Below are positions 54,244 to 64,000 of a DNA stretch of 64,000 nucleotides, in pieces. Source of the stretch: Daphnia pulex (taxonomy: Eukaryota; Arthropoda; Branchiopoda; Diplostraca; Daphniidae); the NCBI RefSeq assembly GCF_021134715.1, contig NC_060024.1:5332001-5396000 (forward strand), given 5' to 3'. Positions within the stretch are counted from its first letter, which is position 1. Every line of letters starts with the position of its first letter. A model generated the notes under the pieces. The model had not been told where the DNA came from. It did not search any database and saw nothing but the letters and a program-made list of their open reading frames with translations. The position numbers were made by a program, and so were the translations under genes.

Positions 54244-54503
54244 AACACTCCTCTATTATTATTTTTTCCTACCCCCTCAAACGAATTCACATTTTTTTGT
54301 GTTCGCTCATTGATGTTTCCAAAATAAAAGGAATGAAGCGGTCAAAATTGAAATGTATTTGCTGAATTCATCAGTCATGGGAAATTGTATCCATGACATC
54401 GTGTCCCTAGTCGTAAGCAAGGAATCACATTCAATTGATGTTCAAAAAATTCGGAAGCAAAGATTAATTGTTGCGGGACGCAACAAAAGAGGAGGGGGAG
54501 TGA

Positions 54504-55029
54504 TGTAAGGATTCCGCCAGGCTCATAGCATGTAAAAAGGGACACTTGACTTTCTATAGTCACCCTTGCTATTGAAAAGAGTCAAGGCCAAGAGTAACCG
54601 ACACAAACTAGACCCATAACTTCCACAACAATTTAAACCTTATGCCTTTCTAAAAATTCCCCTTTGTTTATGAGTCAGCCAAGGCCAAAAGCTGACGCTA
54701 CTAAAAATGCGCCCCATTCTTCAACATTTCAAAATGTAATAAAGAGAACTAGCAAGTAAAAAGAAGAGTCAGTCCGGCTATTTCAGTTCCGCCAGTTCCT
54801 TCTAAACTGTTCTTTCTCTGCACTACTTGATTCTACTCTATCCGAAACTCTCTCTCTGGACGAACTTACCGAGAAGTCTTATCATCATCCGTGCTTGAAA
54901 CTCTTCCAGCCTATCTTCCCTCTTTCATTCTTAGTGTATTAGAAAATGAGGTAAATACAAGTGTTCATTTAACCTTATCTCAATTCTTATGCTAGTAATT
55001 TACGCAATCACGAAGCGTAAGTTATTACA
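54504..55029 (+). repeat. LTR of element E (526 bp)
   Basis: Starts TGTAAGGATTCC, ends AGTTATTACA, followed by TTGGTGGCAGCGATC, whose TGGTGGCAGCG matches the primer-binding site after the LTR at 41143-41760. The body differs from that LTR. No second copy in the window. Confidence 0.7.
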
Positions 55030-55711
55030 TTGGTGGCAGCGATCTATCCGAACTCGTGTGTCTTTATTTTTCATATATGTTCGCAACTGTGTACCATCAC
55101 GTCAGGTGCGGACTCCAATAATTTATTATTGGATGTAAAAACCACAGTCATCGACGTTCATGTATTTTTGGTCCCAGAACCCTCGTGTGGTGGGTACCGA
55201 ATGAGTAAGATACGAGTCTTACGTCATTCGAAGCGGCTGTCGAAGGTTTAGCGATCGTACCAGGAACACGGCGTGGATCTTGGCAGTCGATAAGGGATTG
55301 ATCACGAGTATTTTTCTGGCTTTCAGAAAAAATTCAAACGAGTCAATCAAAAATCCTTCTTATTGATTATGTCAAAAAGAAAGCAAAAAATATAAAACAA
55401 ACCCTCCAATAATTAAGAAACGGGAATAATGAGCAAAACACACATTTCGTATAGCAGTTCTGTTGGTCTTCGGCCAACTCTGCCTGTTTATTATTTTATT
55501 AAAACATAGCAGTCTTGTTGGTATTCAGCCGACTCTACCGCTTACATTTTTTACAATCATTCATGGCAGTTTTTTTGGTCTTCAGCCGACTCTGTCTACA
55601 ATTTCATTAATAATAACGACCGCCGAGCGTTTCACAGTAAATTGTTATGAGTAGACTTTTAAAATCTGGTTAATGATTTAAACCAAACAATCAGAAAAGG
55701 TTGATGACCGA

Positions 55712-56640
55712 ATGGAAGGAGTAACTATCGACACTCCTAAGGAGAAATTAGGAACACCAGGCTTTTTGAGAAGTATAGGGTCAATTTTTAGTAAATTATC
55801 GCCTAAACAATTTCAAAGACGACCAAAATTGCCCCAACCAACTGACGCCATTCAAGTAGACGATTCGCAACCCTCTTCTGAAGAGGACGACTTGGACAAA
55901 GGACGAAAAATATCTTCATCTGCGACCGTTGCCACTTCTGGGAAGCGCGTGCCAACGACTTCTCGGGAGTTGCACCAATCGCTTGGACCATCCAGCACGC
56001 GAAAGAATGGACGGCTCGCAAGGAGGCCGGCCTTACAGAGTTCATCGGGAGCCTTTTCTTCCCCGACGGCGGTGTTAATATCCCCAAGTTTCAAGAGGTT
56101 CAGGACCAGTCGTCACGGCTCCGAACCTTGAGGAACCGGGGGATAACGATCCAGATGCCGACGGAGTTATCGGACGAAGCCTGCCGACAACCACACATCC
56201 GGAAATTCTACCAGAAATACACCATGGCGGCGGGAATTGTAATTCAACCGGGAGAGAGCCATAAAGTGGCCCTGAACCGTCAAGACCCGCGAGTGCAAGA
56301 CAACCACACCATACGACTCCGGCACAAACTTGACCATGCGATCGAGTGGGAGAATTTGGCAACGGCGAAACAAATATTTGACCAGATCCTAGATGTTGAC
56401 CCGCTACGTCGTCGATCTCCATCACCACTTCCACAACTACAAGAAGGTGACGCTGCATAACCGGAGCCGAAACGCCCGCGACGGAACGATTCAGCGCCAC
56501 AATTCGGTAGTGAAAGGCGTCTTTGTTATTCTTGTCGTCAACGGGGCCATGAAATCAAAGACTGTCCTGAAGCCGACGGGAGCGATCTGGAAGCGGAAAT
56601 CCAGCCGGCCCCTTCGAACACCCAGACCAAAAAGTAATCA
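55712..56640 (+). pseudogene. Gag-like polyprotein of element E
   Basis: Begins near 55712 (MEGVTIDTPKEKLGTPGFLR), shifts frame near 55915 into a well-formed helical region (CDRCHFWEARANDFSGVAPI, EWTARKEAGLTEFIGSLFF, QMPTELSDEACRQPHIRKFY) and ends, after another shift, in a CCHC zinc knuckle CYSCRQRGHEIKDC at 56521-56562. Order and the upstream LTR with primer-binding site support a retrotransposon gag. Protease and polymerase are absent; the element is truncated about 56640. Confidence 0.65.
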
Positions 56641-56874
56641 CATCATTCCATCAATCTTGTTGACTTTTTTAAATTGTATTATTGCCCCAAACGCATATTT
56701 TTTTTTGGTAAAAAAAAACAATAAAAGGAAAAACAAACAAACGAATGTTAGAATTTGATACGTAAAATTCTGCCAGGAACTGTTGTCGACAAAAAAAATG
56801 AGTAAAGAAAGAGCCAAATAATAGAAGGAAGAAATAAGGAATAAAAATAAGGAATTTATGAGCTTATAAAAAAA

Positions 56875-56980
56875 GCGCCTCTGACGACAAGTAAGAGGCG
56901 AAGACATTTTTTTTTTAACTTTCAATTTCTATTTTTGATTTTTCAACATGCGCCATCTGACGACAAGTCAGAGGCGAAGA
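56875..56980. repeat. Pair of CGCCTCT hairpins
   Basis: GCGCCTCTGACGACAAGTAA... at 56875 and GCGCCATCTGACGACAAGTC at 56951 each fold on CGCCTCT/AGAGGCG. They are direct repeats 76 bp apart. Confidence 0.55.
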
Positions 56981-57152
56981 AAATTTTTCGTTTCACTCTC
57001 CTCTTGCTGTTACTACTGTAATCTATCTGTAACAATACAACATTCAACTAGCCCCTCTTGTTGCTTCATCTCCTGTAAAGGTATTCCACCTTAAATTCTC
57101 TTGGGTTTTTCTTGTTTTTATTTGATTAATCTGCAATGTATTTGCCAGTTTC

Positions 57153-57428
57153 ATGCTAGAGAAGTCTTGCGTTTGTGTTGAGTGTAGAAGCCACTCGGTC
57201 TATCTGCTTAGTAATTTACATCGTTATCAATGTTGTGTCCCAATAGCGTCGGACCAAACATTGCATAAGAATCTTTCGACATTCATCATGTTGTGGGAAG
57301 GAAGGTTGTGCTCGGTGTGGAACTGCCATACCAACTTCGACAAGCCAATTCCATCACGGGAGTTATCCAACGTTAGATTATCCTTTATTTCATCGACCAC
57401 ACGATATCCCATCGCTGCAACCGTATAA
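57153..57428 (+). other. 91-codon ORF, uncertain
   Basis: Contains MLWEGRLCSVWNCHTNFDKP, faintly like HGMWEEGMCSMRDSHKWMDT at 53140, which would make both parts of one retroelement family. No other support. Confidence 0.25.
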
Positions 57429-57679
57429 AGGACTCACCCTTCTTCCACTCTCCCAGTTGAAAGGTTCGACTAATGTCTACTGTTTTCAACCGGTAGGGGT
57501 TAGAGTCGGATGAGTTCTTACGCACGATTACAGCTAGAGGCAATAAGGGTGACGAGATATGGCTGAGGTTGAGTGCAATGACATATAGTTGTGTGTCGGC
57601 TTGTTGTTCGTTGTTATAACGTTGGCTTAAGCTAGGCATAACGAGAAGACTGTTTTCGTCTCTGTTTAGAGCCTTTGAA

Positions 57680-57960
57680 AGTTTAAATGATTCAGCAGAG
57701 GCAAAAGTCGTGCGACTTATCGACTAATTCACACCGTAGCGAGGAATGGCGGTACTTTGCTGTAAGTTACTAAATTTGTTTGACAGAGTTTTGGCGTTTT
57801 TAATAGGTCTACCAGAACACGTGACTAGCAAACCAATCAAAAACGTCAAACGCGTATCTCTGTCAGACAAAACTGGCAGTAAAGTACCGCCAACCCCCGC
57901 TACGGTGCGCATTTGTCGATAAGTCGCATGACTTTTGCCTCTGCAAAATTTTTGTAACTT
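57680..57960. mobile_element. MITE with imperfect long inverted repeats
   Basis: Arms: GCAGAGGCAAAAGTCGTGCG at about 57697 pairs with its complement (CGCATGACTTTTGCCTCTGC) at about 57926, and CGGTACTTTGCTG with AGTAAAGTACCG. Inner halves also pair (TTTGACAGAG...TCTGTCAGA). About 280 bp, no coding capacity. Confidence 0.65.
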
Positions 57961-57999
57961 TCCAAAGCTCTGTAGGTGCGACTGGTCCCCTCGCGTCCT

Positions 58000-59190
58000 T
58001 AAATGCAACTGCCTGCGATCGGAAACTGACCATCTATTTATAGGAATTCAACCAGGTCAACTAAGTTTATTTCCGCCAAGGGAATTGAAATTCTGCGTGT
58101 ACCAAAAATATTGAAAGTTCTAGGAAGGTCATAAATGCAGCATACAAAAAGGGAGGTCAAGCAATACTTAGGAAATAACGGAAAATAAAGTTCAAACGAG
58201 GGTAAAGCCGGGTAAAGCCACAATAGCAGTTGATAAATTTCTCGTATTACTTATATTTGCATCAATTTGCATCAACCATTCAAGTTGTATTGTTTCTATT
58301 TACTTCGCGCATTAATTACTGTATTAATCTATTCTTATAGAAACTCTGCATTATCTTTACATGGTGAATGTTTCATTAAAACAAGATTGGGAATAAAATA
58401 GAAAGTTGAGCAACGGCGCCATGGTAGGAAACTAACTCATGCATGAATGCCAAGATAGCGAAGCATGTCCGGCGTCTATTAACTTCATGTAAATGTTGTC
58501 AAACTTTTTCTACCTTCATTGTTAATGCTGTTCGCAATGTTCTAGAAAGTCATAATTAATATAAAAGTGAAGGTCCGTTTCTTTTGGTAATTTTTTATGG
58601 GATGTGAATTCAGAATAAATAAACCAAGTGACAGTTAATGCGTTTGATTATTATGTATTTAGAAGTTGACAGATGACGCTGACATAAATACCCACAACTT
58701 AAATCATTAATAAGCCATTGGGAAGTATGGGAACAATCTAGAAAGGAACAATATGTAAAATCAAACAGAGGATTAAATAAGTTATTTTTCTATCGTCATT
58801 TTCTACTGATAGCTATGTTAACTTCAATTTTCATGTCCCCCATATGGCGTGGTATCATCTGCATATCAGAGGTCTCAAAGAAGATGGGTAGAACAGCTTC
58901 AACCGAGACAGCATTTTATTTATCACTCAGGGAGGATTTGGTTTCGTCAACTAAGATTAAAATTTACCCGTCAAATCCACCATTTTTATTTGATAAAGAT
59001 GAGATATGTTTTACGATTGAGGGCAGTCGATAATTACACAATCAATTGAATATGACCTTAGTAACTGTGTTGGTTTAGAAATTGTTGTGTTATAACAACA
59101 GAGAGAACAGGCATGAAAGAAAAACACAATCAATTCTCGGTAATTAAATTTTTTTTTTAATGGGTCGAGAATCACAATGACGATAATCAA
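58000..59190. other. No gene seen
   Basis: AT-rich DNA with small chance frames. I found no repeats, splice-linked exons or RNA gene. Confidence 0.4.
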
Positions 59191-59719
59191 GATTAGTTTT
59201 CATCCGACCCTTCGGAGTCTTCCGACTCTGTACATGGCACAGAGTCCAAATAAGGATCTTGCAATTCAACGGCGGTCGTGTTCTCCGAGTCTTCATTGTC
59301 CCACTGCCTCGGTTCCGGTATATCCATCGCCTTGTTCCGCAAGGCTTTCTGCAAATAGAATAAATAAAACAAAACCCAGTTAGTTGCAGCCCTTAACACA
59401 AAAATGGCAGACAAATGACATTCTGTTAGTATAAATGTTCCGTGTAAAGTTACAAGAATTCGCATTCGACGGGAGGGTGGGTGTTTTCATTCCGCAATCG
59501 AAATCGTGCAGAAAAGAGTCGCGAAAACATTTACGAAGATCGTTGGATGACTCTGTTGGTGTTTCTGTCGACTCCGCATTTTGGTGGTTGGAAGAGCTTT
59601 TGTCATCATCTTTTTCACCCTCATCTTCATTCAAATTTAGCGGCTTCTCGTTGACTGACACAATGTTGGGTTTTCTGCCACCGTAACGCTTGAAGAAATC
59701 TGCCTGGATCTTCCTACGT

Positions 59720-59725
59720 TAGGCC
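59720..59725. repeat. TAGGCC insertion near the end of the FKBP-like gene
   Basis: Plus strand ACGTTAGGCCTTTAACTG. Dropping six bases gives ACGTTTTAACTG, which on the minus strand joins EQL-K-R-R-K to the open downstream stretch (IQADFFKRYGG). With the hexamer the frame has a TAA. Confidence 0.5.
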
Positions 59726-60382
59726 TTTAACTGTTCCACAGCTTCTTGTTTATCTCGTTCGATTTGAGCCAGATCAACGTCCAGCTGGACACCCTTCGTC
59801 GACTCGTCCCACCAACCGTAAAGCCATTTGCCTCCATTTTTTTCGCTTACCTGTCGATCGTTTTCGGCCATCTTGTTGAAAATGCTAGAGTACAATTTCT
59901 TGTCCTTTTCGCGTTGCTCGCGAATCTTGGCGTTGCAGATCACCACTTGATTGGCGGCCGCCTTGTTGTTCGAATCAAATTGGAGAATCGCCTCGAAATG
60001 TTTCTTGACTTCCTCCGGCTCGTGAATGCCCAAAAGTGCCTACGAATGGAGAGACAAAATCAGTAAGTAAAAAATCCAAACTAATTGCTGGTCAACTTGT
60101 ACGGATACCTGGCCCATACGGAATAAACCCTTTTCATTTTTCGGGTTCATCTCGAGCGCCTTGTGGCAATGATCACGAGTTGCACAGAAATCATTTAACT
60201 TTAAACAGCACATGGCCTGATTGAGGTATGCTGCCAGCATGAGCTGTTCTCGCTCCGTAGCTTTCTAGTCTTTAAGAGCTGAAATAGAAACGAAATGTTT
60301 AATTTTTTACAAAATGTAATCAAATTGTTGCGGAAAGCAAAACTTACTTTTTTCAAACTCGAGGAGGGTGAAAATCTTGAAG

Positions 60383-60390
60383 TAGGCCTA
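60383..60390. repeat. TAGGCCTA: 6-bp insertion in a TPR exon
   Basis: Minus strand CAGTAGGCCTACTTC. Removing six bases gives CAGTACTTC, Gln-Tyr-Phe, which fits the A..Y.KI..LE pattern of FKBP TPR1. With the insertion the frame stays but gains TAG. Confidence 0.65.
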
Positions 60391-61220
60391 CTGTTTGTTA
60401 GCCAGAGCGTATTTGGCAGTTTTTAAATGATTGGCTCCTTTTTCTTTGCAGAGTTTCGCCAGCTTTTTCTTCGGCGTCCATGCTCCAGCTCTCTTTGGCC
60501 TTTTCAAAGCTCTTTAGTTCAACCTCGTATTCGAAGTTGACGTTGGGTAAAACACCTTGTTTCTCGTTACCGGCAGAGCCGAAACCGTATGCAGGTGTCA
60601 ACTTAAGGAAACTCCTCTCTTGCTTCTTGAATTTCAACAGAGCCTATTCAACACCGTCGGGAATGTTGTGTTCTAAATCTTCTCCAAGGTTGAAGCTTAA
60701 CTCAAGCCTCAAAATACCGTGTCTCCGTGTCGACCGATCAGTGAAACTAGAACAATTAAAAGGGAGAAAAAGGAAATTATTGTTTAGTTTTCACTTAAAA
60801 TACTTCAGTCAAGGAAGCATACCTTCAGCAACAAGCACCTTTTCATTATAGGATTTGAATAACTTTAAGGTTTGATTTATAATTCCTCCATCATGCTCCT
60901 CCATGCTTTGGTGAGATCTTCTATCTTCCAACCTAAAGACAAATATGAATTACAGAATTTTGTATAAAAATGAACAGTGTGGATCTAACCATACCTCAAA
61001 CATCAGCAATGTGGCATTTAAGAGGAATTTTTAGGTGGACTTCCATTTTCACCGAAAGCATAACTGGATTAACAAGACAAGACTGCACACTTCAATGGTA
61101 TTTACTCCAGTAAGGTCTTGCATGTCTTTTTTACACTACCTGTAGAGAATTACATTTAAAATGTCAATAAAAAAACAACCACACATTCATCACATTCCAT
61201 TAAAAGGTACCTTGGGAAAA

Positions 61221-61418
61221 TCAAGCTTCATGCCATTCGTCAAAAAGCCTGCGTGGACTGACTGGACTAAGCTGCTCCTTGCCAGTTCCCACCTGTTTGA
61301 TTTCTATCAAAACGCCACCTTCTTTTGTTGGAAGTGAGATCAACAGCTGCTGGGGCAAATGTGTAGGCTTAAGGCTCTGTCTTTGTAGAACTTGAACAAT
61401 GGGTTGACCAACTTTCAT
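61221..61418 (-). other. Open minus-strand exon of unknown gene
   Basis: 65 codons ending SPVSPRRLFDEWHEA with TGA, rich in Gln/Pro/Leu. It looks coding by composition, and splice-like sequence lies upstream, but I do not recognise it. Confidence 0.35.
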
Positions 61419-61689
61419 GCTGCTTTGTTGATTGGCTGTTATGGATTGTTGTCATTTAGTTGGTTTCATCACAGAATTTCATTTCAAAATGCTTATTGGT
61501 TTTAAAAAAGTATTTAATTAGTATCATAATTCATAAGACTTACTTGGATTAGGACCCCAGTTGATCGATGACGTTCGATGAGTAGGCCCGGGCGTGAGTG
61601 TCAAAACGTCAAAAATTGGGCCCGAACTGTCAAAACGTGACGGCAACACATTGACCAGTATGCCAGCATTGACAATGACAATCAGATCC

Positions 61690-61697
61690 TAGCAGAC
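61690..61697. repeat. hAT target duplication, left (TAGCAGAC)
   Basis: TAGCAGAC precedes CAGTGCTTCC and recurs at 62265-62272. Confidence 0.85.
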
Positions 61698-62264
61698 CAG
61701 TGCTTCCACTTTTTGAGAAGGGGGTTCCCTAGAACGTTGCCAGTCTAGGGACAAAAATCCTTAAAAAAAAAAAAAAAATCCCCAGAAAAATCCCTATCCC
61801 CATTTTTGTCTAAATCCCTAAATATTACCCTAGAATTTTCATACTTATTTTTTATCCGTATTCATTGGAATAAATAAAAAAATAAAGGAATAGAGCAGTC
61901 TAACATCCTGCGTTGCCATCAAATTTGTGTCCAAAATGGCCAATCAGCGTACAACATCTTTAAAACGCTGTACGCTGATTGGGCCATTTTGGACACACAT
62001 TTGATGAAACGTGGATGTTAGACTACTCCATAAAAAATAGCGGGAATAGCAATTTGGCACCAGTGGTGCCATATCTATAACTCACTAACCATAAAATCCT
62101 TAACGACTAATCAAGTACGGCGAAAAAAATTTTTTATCCCTAGTATATTTTGAATCACCCTAGACAAACCCTATACCCTAGATTTCAGAATTTCCCCCCT
62201 AGATTGAAAAAAAAGGACCAAAATCCCCCTAAAAAGGGAAATATCCCTAGAAGTGGAAGCACTG
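61698..62264. mobile_element. hAT-type MITE with central palindrome
   Basis: 567 bp; ends CAGTGCTTCCACTT and its complement AAGTGGAAGCACTG, perfect 8-bp duplication. The interior has many CCCTA-type short repeats (AATCCCTA, TACCCTAGA). The paralogous repeat at 21.9 kb retains a single TAGCAGAC (as GTCTGCTA) at the matching place, proving the insertion. No transposase. Confidence 0.9.
61893..62028. repeat. 136-bp near-perfect palindrome
   Basis: GAGCAGTCTAACATCC at 61893 matches GGATGTTAGACTACTC at 62013-62028, and GTGTCCAAAATGGCC(C)AATCAGCGTACA is mirrored through the centre. It may be a second, smaller MITE nested in the hAT-type element. Confidence 0.75.
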
Positions 62265-62272
62265 TAGCAGAC
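62265..62272. repeat. hAT target duplication, right (TAGCAGAC)
   Basis: Second copy of 61690-61697. Confidence 0.85.
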
Positions 62273-62844
62273 AGTCAGTCACAGAACAGGGAGCTAGATA
62301 TAGTACATAAATCTGCGTAAAACCAATCTGACCATTCTGACGCAAAAAAACTAGTTGTGGCTTTCATCCGCTTGGTTCGCTGGTAATGTCGTACCCAGTC
62401 GTACCGCGTTTGAGCTCCATTTTGAGGACGAATTTGAACCTTGATTATTGCACACGTCAATAGTTCATTACGACATCCGTGTTAAATAGTCCGGCCATCT
62501 TCAGGTCATCTTCATCGGTAATTTATTACTATAGGAATCCAACGTTTCTATCTGATAGTAGTCCTACCACACTTATTGGGTTTTCATATTCTTCCTCGAT
62601 TTTGTTTTGAGTCGAATATTTTTCTGTCCGCCCTAATACAAAATCAAAGGGAATCTTGCTCAGGAGGCCCTTTTTTAAGAACTAAGTGGATCTGATTTTT
62701 TCAAGTTTGCCGAACTTTCGTTCGTTTTTCGAAATTGTCGGGGGCCGATATCCTGGCCATATCTCAACCTTACGATTGTGATGGCATCAAGTTAATTTTA
62801 ATATAATTGAACGCCATCAGCATATAGCGGTGAAGATGAATCTG

Positions 62845-62851
62845 TATAAAA
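62845..62851 (+). promoter_or_regulatory. TATA box of a small gene
   Basis: TATAAAA 85 bp upstream of the ATG at 62930, with a plausible initiator (GGCAGCATATCA) about 30 bp downstream. The layout matches the TATA-driven C1q genes. Confidence 0.55.
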
Positions 62852-62929
62852 GACAAGGGCAAACCTTCCATCGGCAGCATATCAATCACTTGAGCTACTC
62901 AGCAAGTTCTATAAGAATCAGCAGCAGTC

Positions 62930-63386
62930 ATGAATGGTAAAACCCAAATAATTCTTTTCATTTACTGTTTATGCATTCTTTGTGATGATAACTATTTCTT
63001 TAATTTAATTTTGTTTCTGCTTTTTGTCTCTCTGCCCAGCAAAATCCGATCAGATCGCGCGCACTAGCGTGTTGATGGTGGCCTTTGCCGAAGCCGTTGA
63101 AGAAACTGGACAAATCCGGGACAAATCGCTGTCGATTTGGACGGCCCACAGGTATATGTCGCCCTCCTTATCTCTCCCCCAAACAGCCAAAAGAGAAGAC
63201 CTACATAGGGGAAGTGTTCGAGATATGTATCCTGTTCGTCTTTTCCTCTATACATTCTTATACACGGCCGGAGTTTTATTCTCTGGCTCTCGCAGTGCTT
63301 TTGTAGCGATTTTTCCTTATTTTCTATTAGATGAAAACCATCAGAGGAGAAATTATAGAATGAAAACTCGAGAAATTGATGTATAA
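62930..63386 (+). CDS. Hypothetical small protein, short first exon
   Basis: ATGAATG|GTAAAA at 62930-62936, an intron of about 100 bp, then CTGCCCAG|CAAAATC at 63040. The joined reading begins MNAKSDQIARTSVLMVAFAE, with a hydrophobic core as in a secretion signal but an unusual polar stretch before it, and is open to a TAA at 63384 (MKTREIDV). An alternative frame (PPYLSPKQPKEKTYIGEVFE) is also open. Signal-like start and TATA box suggest a secreted product; a frameshift may hide the true C-terminus. No family recognised. Confidence 0.4.
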
Positions 63387-64000
63387 TGGGACAACGCCAG
63401 CCTTAAGCGTCGTTATCATCATTAATAAACCTCTCAGCGCATCTCCTCTTCCGAGTTAGTTAAAGGTTTTATTAATATCGTTCAAAAAGAAAAAAAAAAG
63501 GGTTTTGTCGTTTAGGGTTCGTCATCTCTCATACCGGTCTATTACAGCAGTAGCCAACATTCGAGTACTGCGGCGTACAAGATTGTCCCACGTCTTACAA
63601 TGATAATCGATCATGCCCCAACGAATTTCAATAAATTACCCATCATCAGCTCAGTGGTATAGGCTTGAATTGACACACCGGCGTCCAAAGTTCAAACCCC
63701 ATTCACACCATTCAGTTTGCTAAATGTTTCTTATTTTCTTATTTTGATAAGGATGAGGATAAGGAAGGTATAATAATAAAAATAAGAAGCGAAAGCAAAT
63801 ACAGATATGAATTTATTCTCAACAAAACCTCAACGTCATCCTGGCAGGTCATATTCTTTTTTATCATATTCTTTTTTATTATTATTTAACAGCCCTTCCT
63901 TGTTACCGCGGTTACCGCAGCGAAGGTAGCTGATTTCCTACTGTCAATTTTATTTTTAATTTTTCCTTTCGATTTTTAAAGATGGCTTATGGCTAATAGA
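63387..64000. other. AT-rich DNA with one SINE-like segment
   Basis: No gene seen. A purine tract lies near 63488-63505 and a short TATTCTTTTTTAT repeat near 63850-63880. Confidence 0.4.
63648..63700 (+). mobile_element. tRNA-derived SINE head
   Basis: AGCTCAGTGGTATAGG (A box) and AGTTCAAACCCC (B box) about 30 nt apart; a tRNA cloverleaf is not complete. Confidence 0.5.

Larger units (their letters stand above)
59195..60932 (-). pseudogene. FKBP52-like immunophilin with TPR domain, decayed
   Basis: FKBP4/5-type proteins are Hsp90 co-chaperones with FKBP and TPR domains. Minus-strand exons: 60823-60932 (EEHDGGIIN, FK linker), 60348-60746 (LGEDLEHNIPDGVE, LKFKKQERS, YGFGSAGNEK, ELKSFEKAKESW), 60109-60278 (LAAYLNQAMCCLKLNDF, ALEMNPKNEKGLFRMGQ) and about 59727-60039 (AILQFDSNNKAAANQV, EKDKKLYSSIFNKMAE). 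Only the second FK domain, TPRs and tail are seen; the N-terminal FK1 domain is not. Lesions: TAG after PDGVE, a 1-bp shift in an AAAAAG run, TAG in KD-stop-KATEREQ, and two in-frame 6-bp TAGGCC-type insertions (60383, 59720) that each create a stop. A final acidic exon (59195-59365) may be this gene's or another's tail. Confidence 0.75.
61563..62650 (-). repeat. Dispersed repeat, inverted copy of 21428-22000
   Basis: Minus-strand homologue of the 21.4-kb repeat, including RHYQRTKRMKATTSFF (minus frame 62275-62460). It is longer because a 567-bp element sits inside it at 61698-62264. Confidence 0.65.

Noticed and set aside
61586-61591. Another TAGGCC micro-insertion
   Set aside because: The paralogous repeat at 21.97 kb has the same length here; the motif arises by substitution.
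1-64000. All frameshifts are sequencing errors
   Set aside because: Ankyrin frames of 3.3 and 2.7 kb are clean, and lesions include nonsense changes and large internal deletions (BMS1 centre, ITPR TM1-4). Single homopolymer sites remain open to doubt.

Overview
The window looks like nuclear DNA of a small arthropod with compact introns (about 55-80 bp), most likely a branchiopod crustacean such as Daphnia. That is inferred from family content (a DNMT3 with PWWP and ADD domains, secreted C1q proteins, cyclin G, IP3 receptor), the short introns and the Ty3/gypsy elements. No database search was possible, so the species is a guess.

Layout. 1-2.6 kb: a DNMT3-type gene on the minus strand with frameshifts, a stop and no visible catalytic-cysteine region. 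3.2-5.1 and 19.1-21.0 kb: two copies of one six-exon gene (signal peptide, coiled coil, CASPR/collagen-C-like module, C1q), each disabled by different lesions. 7.9-9.1 kb: an EXOSC7/Rrp42 exon scrap and a dead cyclin G gene, followed by a piece of bacterial-type histidyl-tRNA synthetase. 9.8-18.8 kb: an EXOSC7-like gene whose exon is split by an 8.5-kb insertion with 382-bp terminal inverted repeats and an 8-bp target duplication. The insertion carries intron-bearing fragments of a leucine-rich-repeat gene, an LDL-receptor-related gene (inside its own inverted repeats) and the ribosome-biogenesis GTPase BMS1. 21.4-23.2 kb: a dispersed repeat and a fold-back region built on GCAACGTCAG motifs.

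23.4-30.8 kb (minus): two long open frames of ankyrin repeats that read as one gene of about 1,990 codons, cut in two by a 1.38-kb element with 21-bp inverted ends. Its N-terminus carries a His ... Asn-Cys domain. 32.0-35.6 kb: the 3' half of an IP3-receptor gene, decayed and lacking TM1-4. 36.3-56.7 kb: nested Ty3/gypsy retrotransposons with several LTR families, a hAT-type MITE with perfect 8-bp target duplication, a tandem LTR-LTR structure and a pair of overlapping open frames. 57-64 kb: a MITE, a decayed FKBP52-like gene (minus), an inverted copy of the 21.4-kb repeat interrupted by a second hAT-type MITE whose empty site is preserved at 21.9 kb, a TATA-driven small gene start and a tRNA-derived SINE.

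How it fits together. Almost every recognisable host gene is an intron-retaining, broken copy, so these are genomic duplicates or dying genes and not retrocopies. The long uninterrupted ankyrin frames (3.3 and 2.7 kb) argue that the frameshifts elsewhere are real and not sequencing noise, though homopolymer errors cannot be excluded at single sites. The window resembles a transposon-rich, gene-fragment-collecting region. The points most worth checking are the gene-carrying TIR element, the split ankyrin gene, the recurring TAGGCC hexamer insertions and the bacterial HisRS scrap.
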